From: Clostridiales bacterium
GTDB lineage: Bacteria > Bacillota > Clostridia > Christensenellales > Christensenellaceae
Reading direction: 5' to 3'
Assembly (NCBI GenBank): GCA_019420265.1
Contig: JAHZHM010000008.1
Location: forward strand, 1-14,814
DNA: 14,814 nucleotides
Shown here: piece after piece, positions 13,224-14,814 of the stretch
Numbering within the stretch: the first letter of the stretch is position 1
Layout: each line of letters starts with the position of its first letter
Made by a program: the position numbers and the translations under genes
The notes under the pieces: generated by a model
What the model saw: only the letters and a program-made list of their open reading frames with translations
Database searches by the model: none
Told to the model about the DNA's origin: nothing

Positions 13224-14744
13224 ATGAGCAAAAAGCCTACCGTACTCCTCATCATGGACGGCTTCGGTCTCGCCCCGGCGGGCCCGGAAAACGCCATTTC
13301 CTGCGCCAAGACGCCGAATCTCGACAAGCTCTTCGCCGAGTGCCCGAACACGCAGCTCCAGGCCTCGGGTCTGGACGTCGGTCTGCCCGCCGGACAGATG
13401 GGCAACAGCGAGGTCGGCCACACGAACATCGGCGCGGGCCGCGTCGTCTATCAGGATCTCCCCCGCATCTCCAACGCCGTTGAGGACGGCAGCTTCTTTG
13501 AAAATCCCGCCTACAAGTCCGCCATGGACGAGTGCGTGCGCACCGGCGCGCGGATGCATCTCATGGGGCTGCTCTCCGACGGCGGCGTCCACAGCCACAT
13601 CAACCACCTCTTCGCGCTGCTCGAAATGGCCAAGCGCCGCGGCGTGAAGGAGGTCTACGTCCACGCGCTGCTCGACGGGCGCGACGTTGCCCCCACCTCC
13701 GGCGCGGGCTATGTGAAGGCGCTTGTGGAAAAGTGCGCCGAGCTCGGCACCGGCAAGATCGCCACGATCCAGGGCCGCTTTTACGGCATGGACCGTGACA
13801 AGCGCTGGGACCGCGTGGAAAAGGGCTATCGCGCCGTCGTCTGCGGCGAGGGCGTGCAGGATGGCGATCCCGTCCACGCCGTCGAAGAGAGCTACAAGGC
13901 GGGCGTGACGGACGAGTTCGTCGTGCCGACCGTGTGCGATAAAAACGGCTGCATCCGCTCCGGCGACAGCGTCATTTTCATCAACTTCCGCCCCGACCGC
14001 GCCCGCGAGATGACCCGCGCGCTCGTCGATCCCGCGTTTGACGGCTTTGTGCGTCCGAACGGCTTCTTCCCGCTGCACTATGTCTGCACCACGCAGTACG
14101 ACGCGACGATCCCCAACGTTTCCGTCGCCTTCCCGCCGGAGGAGATCGAAATGACGTTCGGCGAATATCTCGGCAAGCTCGGCAAAACGCAGCTGCGCAT
14201 CGCCGAGACCGAGAAATACGCCCATGTGACGTTCTTCTTCAACGGCGGCACCGAGACCTGCTACCCCGGCGAGGACCGCTGCCTCATCCCGTCCCCGAAG
14301 GAGTTCCCGACGTATGACCTCATTCCGGAGATGAGCGCCTATAAGGTCGCGGACGAGTGCGCGAAGCGCATCGAGAGCGGCAAGTACGACGTTGTGATCT
14401 GCAACCTTGCCAACTGCGACATGGTCGGTCACACCGGCGTCAAGGCCGCGGCGATCAAGGCCGTGGAGACCGTGGACGCGTGCGTCGGACAGATCGTCGA
14501 GGCCGTGAAGAAGATGGGCGGCGTGATCCTCATCACCGCCGACCACGGCAACGCCGACCGCATCATGAAGCCGGACGGCAGCCCCGACACCGCCCACACC
14601 ACCAACCCCGTGCCGCTGATCGTCTCCGGCGCGGACGTGAAGCTCCGTCCGGGCCGCCTGTGCGATCTCTGCCCGACGATGCTCGATCTCATGGGTCTTG
14701 CAAAGCCCGCGCAGATGACCGGCGAGAGCCTGATCGTAAAATAA
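13224..14744 (+). CDS. gpmI: 2,3-bisphosphoglycerate-independent phosphoglycerate mutase
   Basis: This 506-aa, two-Mn2+ enzyme of the alkaline-phosphatase superfamily converts 3- to 2-phosphoglycerate. The metal-binding D12 is in LLIMDGFGL. The phosphoserine nucleophile is S62 in GQMGNSEVGHTNIGAGRVVYQDLPRI. DGRDVAPTSG and RFYGMDRDKRWDR form the substrate site. NLANCDMVGHTG and ITADHGNAD hold the C-terminal metal ligands, followed by HTTNPVPLIVSG. Length is usual for the family (about 505-515). It begins 3 nt after tpiA, and its AAGGAGG (13208-13214) lies within the tpiA 3' end. Codon use matches tpiA and the pgk part. Confidence 0.96.
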   Translation: MSKKPTVLLIMDGFGLAPAGPENAISCAKTPNLDKLFAECPNTQLQASGLDVGLPAGQMGNSEVGHTNIGAGRVVYQDLPRISNAVEDGSFFENPAYKSAMDECVRTGARMHLMGLLSDGGVHSHINHLFALLEMAKRRGVKEVYVHALLDGRDVAPTSGAGYVKALVEKCAELGTGKIATIQGRFYGMDRDKRWDRVEKGYRAVVCGEGVQDGDPVHAVEESYKAGVTDEFVVPTVCDKNGCIRSGDSVIFINFRPDRAREMTRALVDPAFDGFVRPNGFFPLHYVCTTQYDATIPNVSVAFPPEEIEMTFGEYLGKLGKTQLRIAETEKYAHVTFFFNGGTETCYPGEDRCLIPSPKEFPTYDLIPEMSAYKVADECAKRIESGKYDVVICNLANCDMVGHTGVKAAAIKAVETVDACVGQIVEAVKKMGGVILITADHGNADRIMKPDGSPDTAHTTNPVPLIVSGADVKLRPGRLCDLCPTMLDLMGLAKPAQMTGESLIVK

Positions 14745-14774
14745 ATTTCCCGCTCTGCAGGAAAGGAGTTTTCC

Positions 14775-14814
14775 ATGAAAGAGTATTTTGAAATCGTTGA
14801 CGTTCTCGGAAGAG
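14775..14814 (+). CDS. eno: Start of enolase (partial, runs off the window)
   Basis: Only 13 codons are visible: MKEYFEIVDVLGR. This fits the N-terminus of clostridial enolases, which open with a short leader of the type EIVDV-x2-R before the conserved ILDSRGNPT block (outside the window). GAAAGGAG (14761-14768) lies 6 nt upstream, and the position right after gpmI is the normal one for eno. The identity rests on this short match and on gene order. Confidence 0.65.
   Translation, partial: MKEYFEIVDVLGR

Noticed and set aside
12279..14597. A 772-codon open frame on the minus strand
   Set aside because: It lies entirely antisense to tpiA and gpmI. Its composition (Arg/Ala/Val/His/Gly-rich, no motifs) is typical of a shadow frame in GC-rich genes with C-ending codons.

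Overview
The window looks like a chromosomal segment of a gut-type Clostridia (Bacillota) with moderately high GC. The grounds are strong Shine-Dalgarno sites (aaggagg and variants), short intergenic gaps closed by U-tailed hairpins, clostridial families (ThiW, stand-alone TrpB2, VanZ-like, ANT(6)-like), and the clostridial glycolytic order pgk-tpiA-gpmI-eno at the right end. There is no rRNA, tRNA, CRISPR array or insertion sequence that I can see. The species cannot be named from the sequence alone.

Layout. (1) 1-1448: a stand-alone TrpB2-type tryptophan synthase beta chain with a strong terminator. (2) 1660-2781: a VanZ-like membrane protein and an unrecognised 149-aa soluble protein with its own good promoter. 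(3) 2787-4984: a MerR-family regulator divergent from an ANT(6)/AadE-like aminoglycoside nucleotidyltransferase and a class I methyltransferase. (4) 4988-8056: a thiamin salvage operon, promoter - TPP riboswitch - thiW - thiM - thiE - thiD - terminator. It imports a thiamin precursor, phosphorylates thiazole and HMP, and joins them to thiamin phosphate. (5) 8072-9936: a TetR-family regulator divergent from two integral-membrane proteins and a 63-aa charged protein, with an 11-bp inverted repeat overlapping both divergent promoters. (6) 10036-10995: a patatin-like phospholipase with a near-consensus promoter and a very short leader. (7) 11035-14814: the glycolytic block.

The most striking feature is the open reading frame at 11035-12381. 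Its first ~126 codons are the N-terminal part of a type I L-asparaginase. The remaining ~320 codons are a phosphoglycerate kinase that lacks its own first ~70-80 residues. The switch is in frame near 11410-11421. Codon use changes at about the same place: to the right lysine is almost always AAG and T/A-ending codons become rare. No known enzyme has this architecture, and both halves lack essential parts. The likeliest reading is a join between two different loci or genomes (assembly chimera), with a real deletion or recombination fusion as the alternative. Everything right of ~11413 (pgk fragment, tpiA, gpmI, start of eno) should therefore be treated as possibly not contiguous with the left part.
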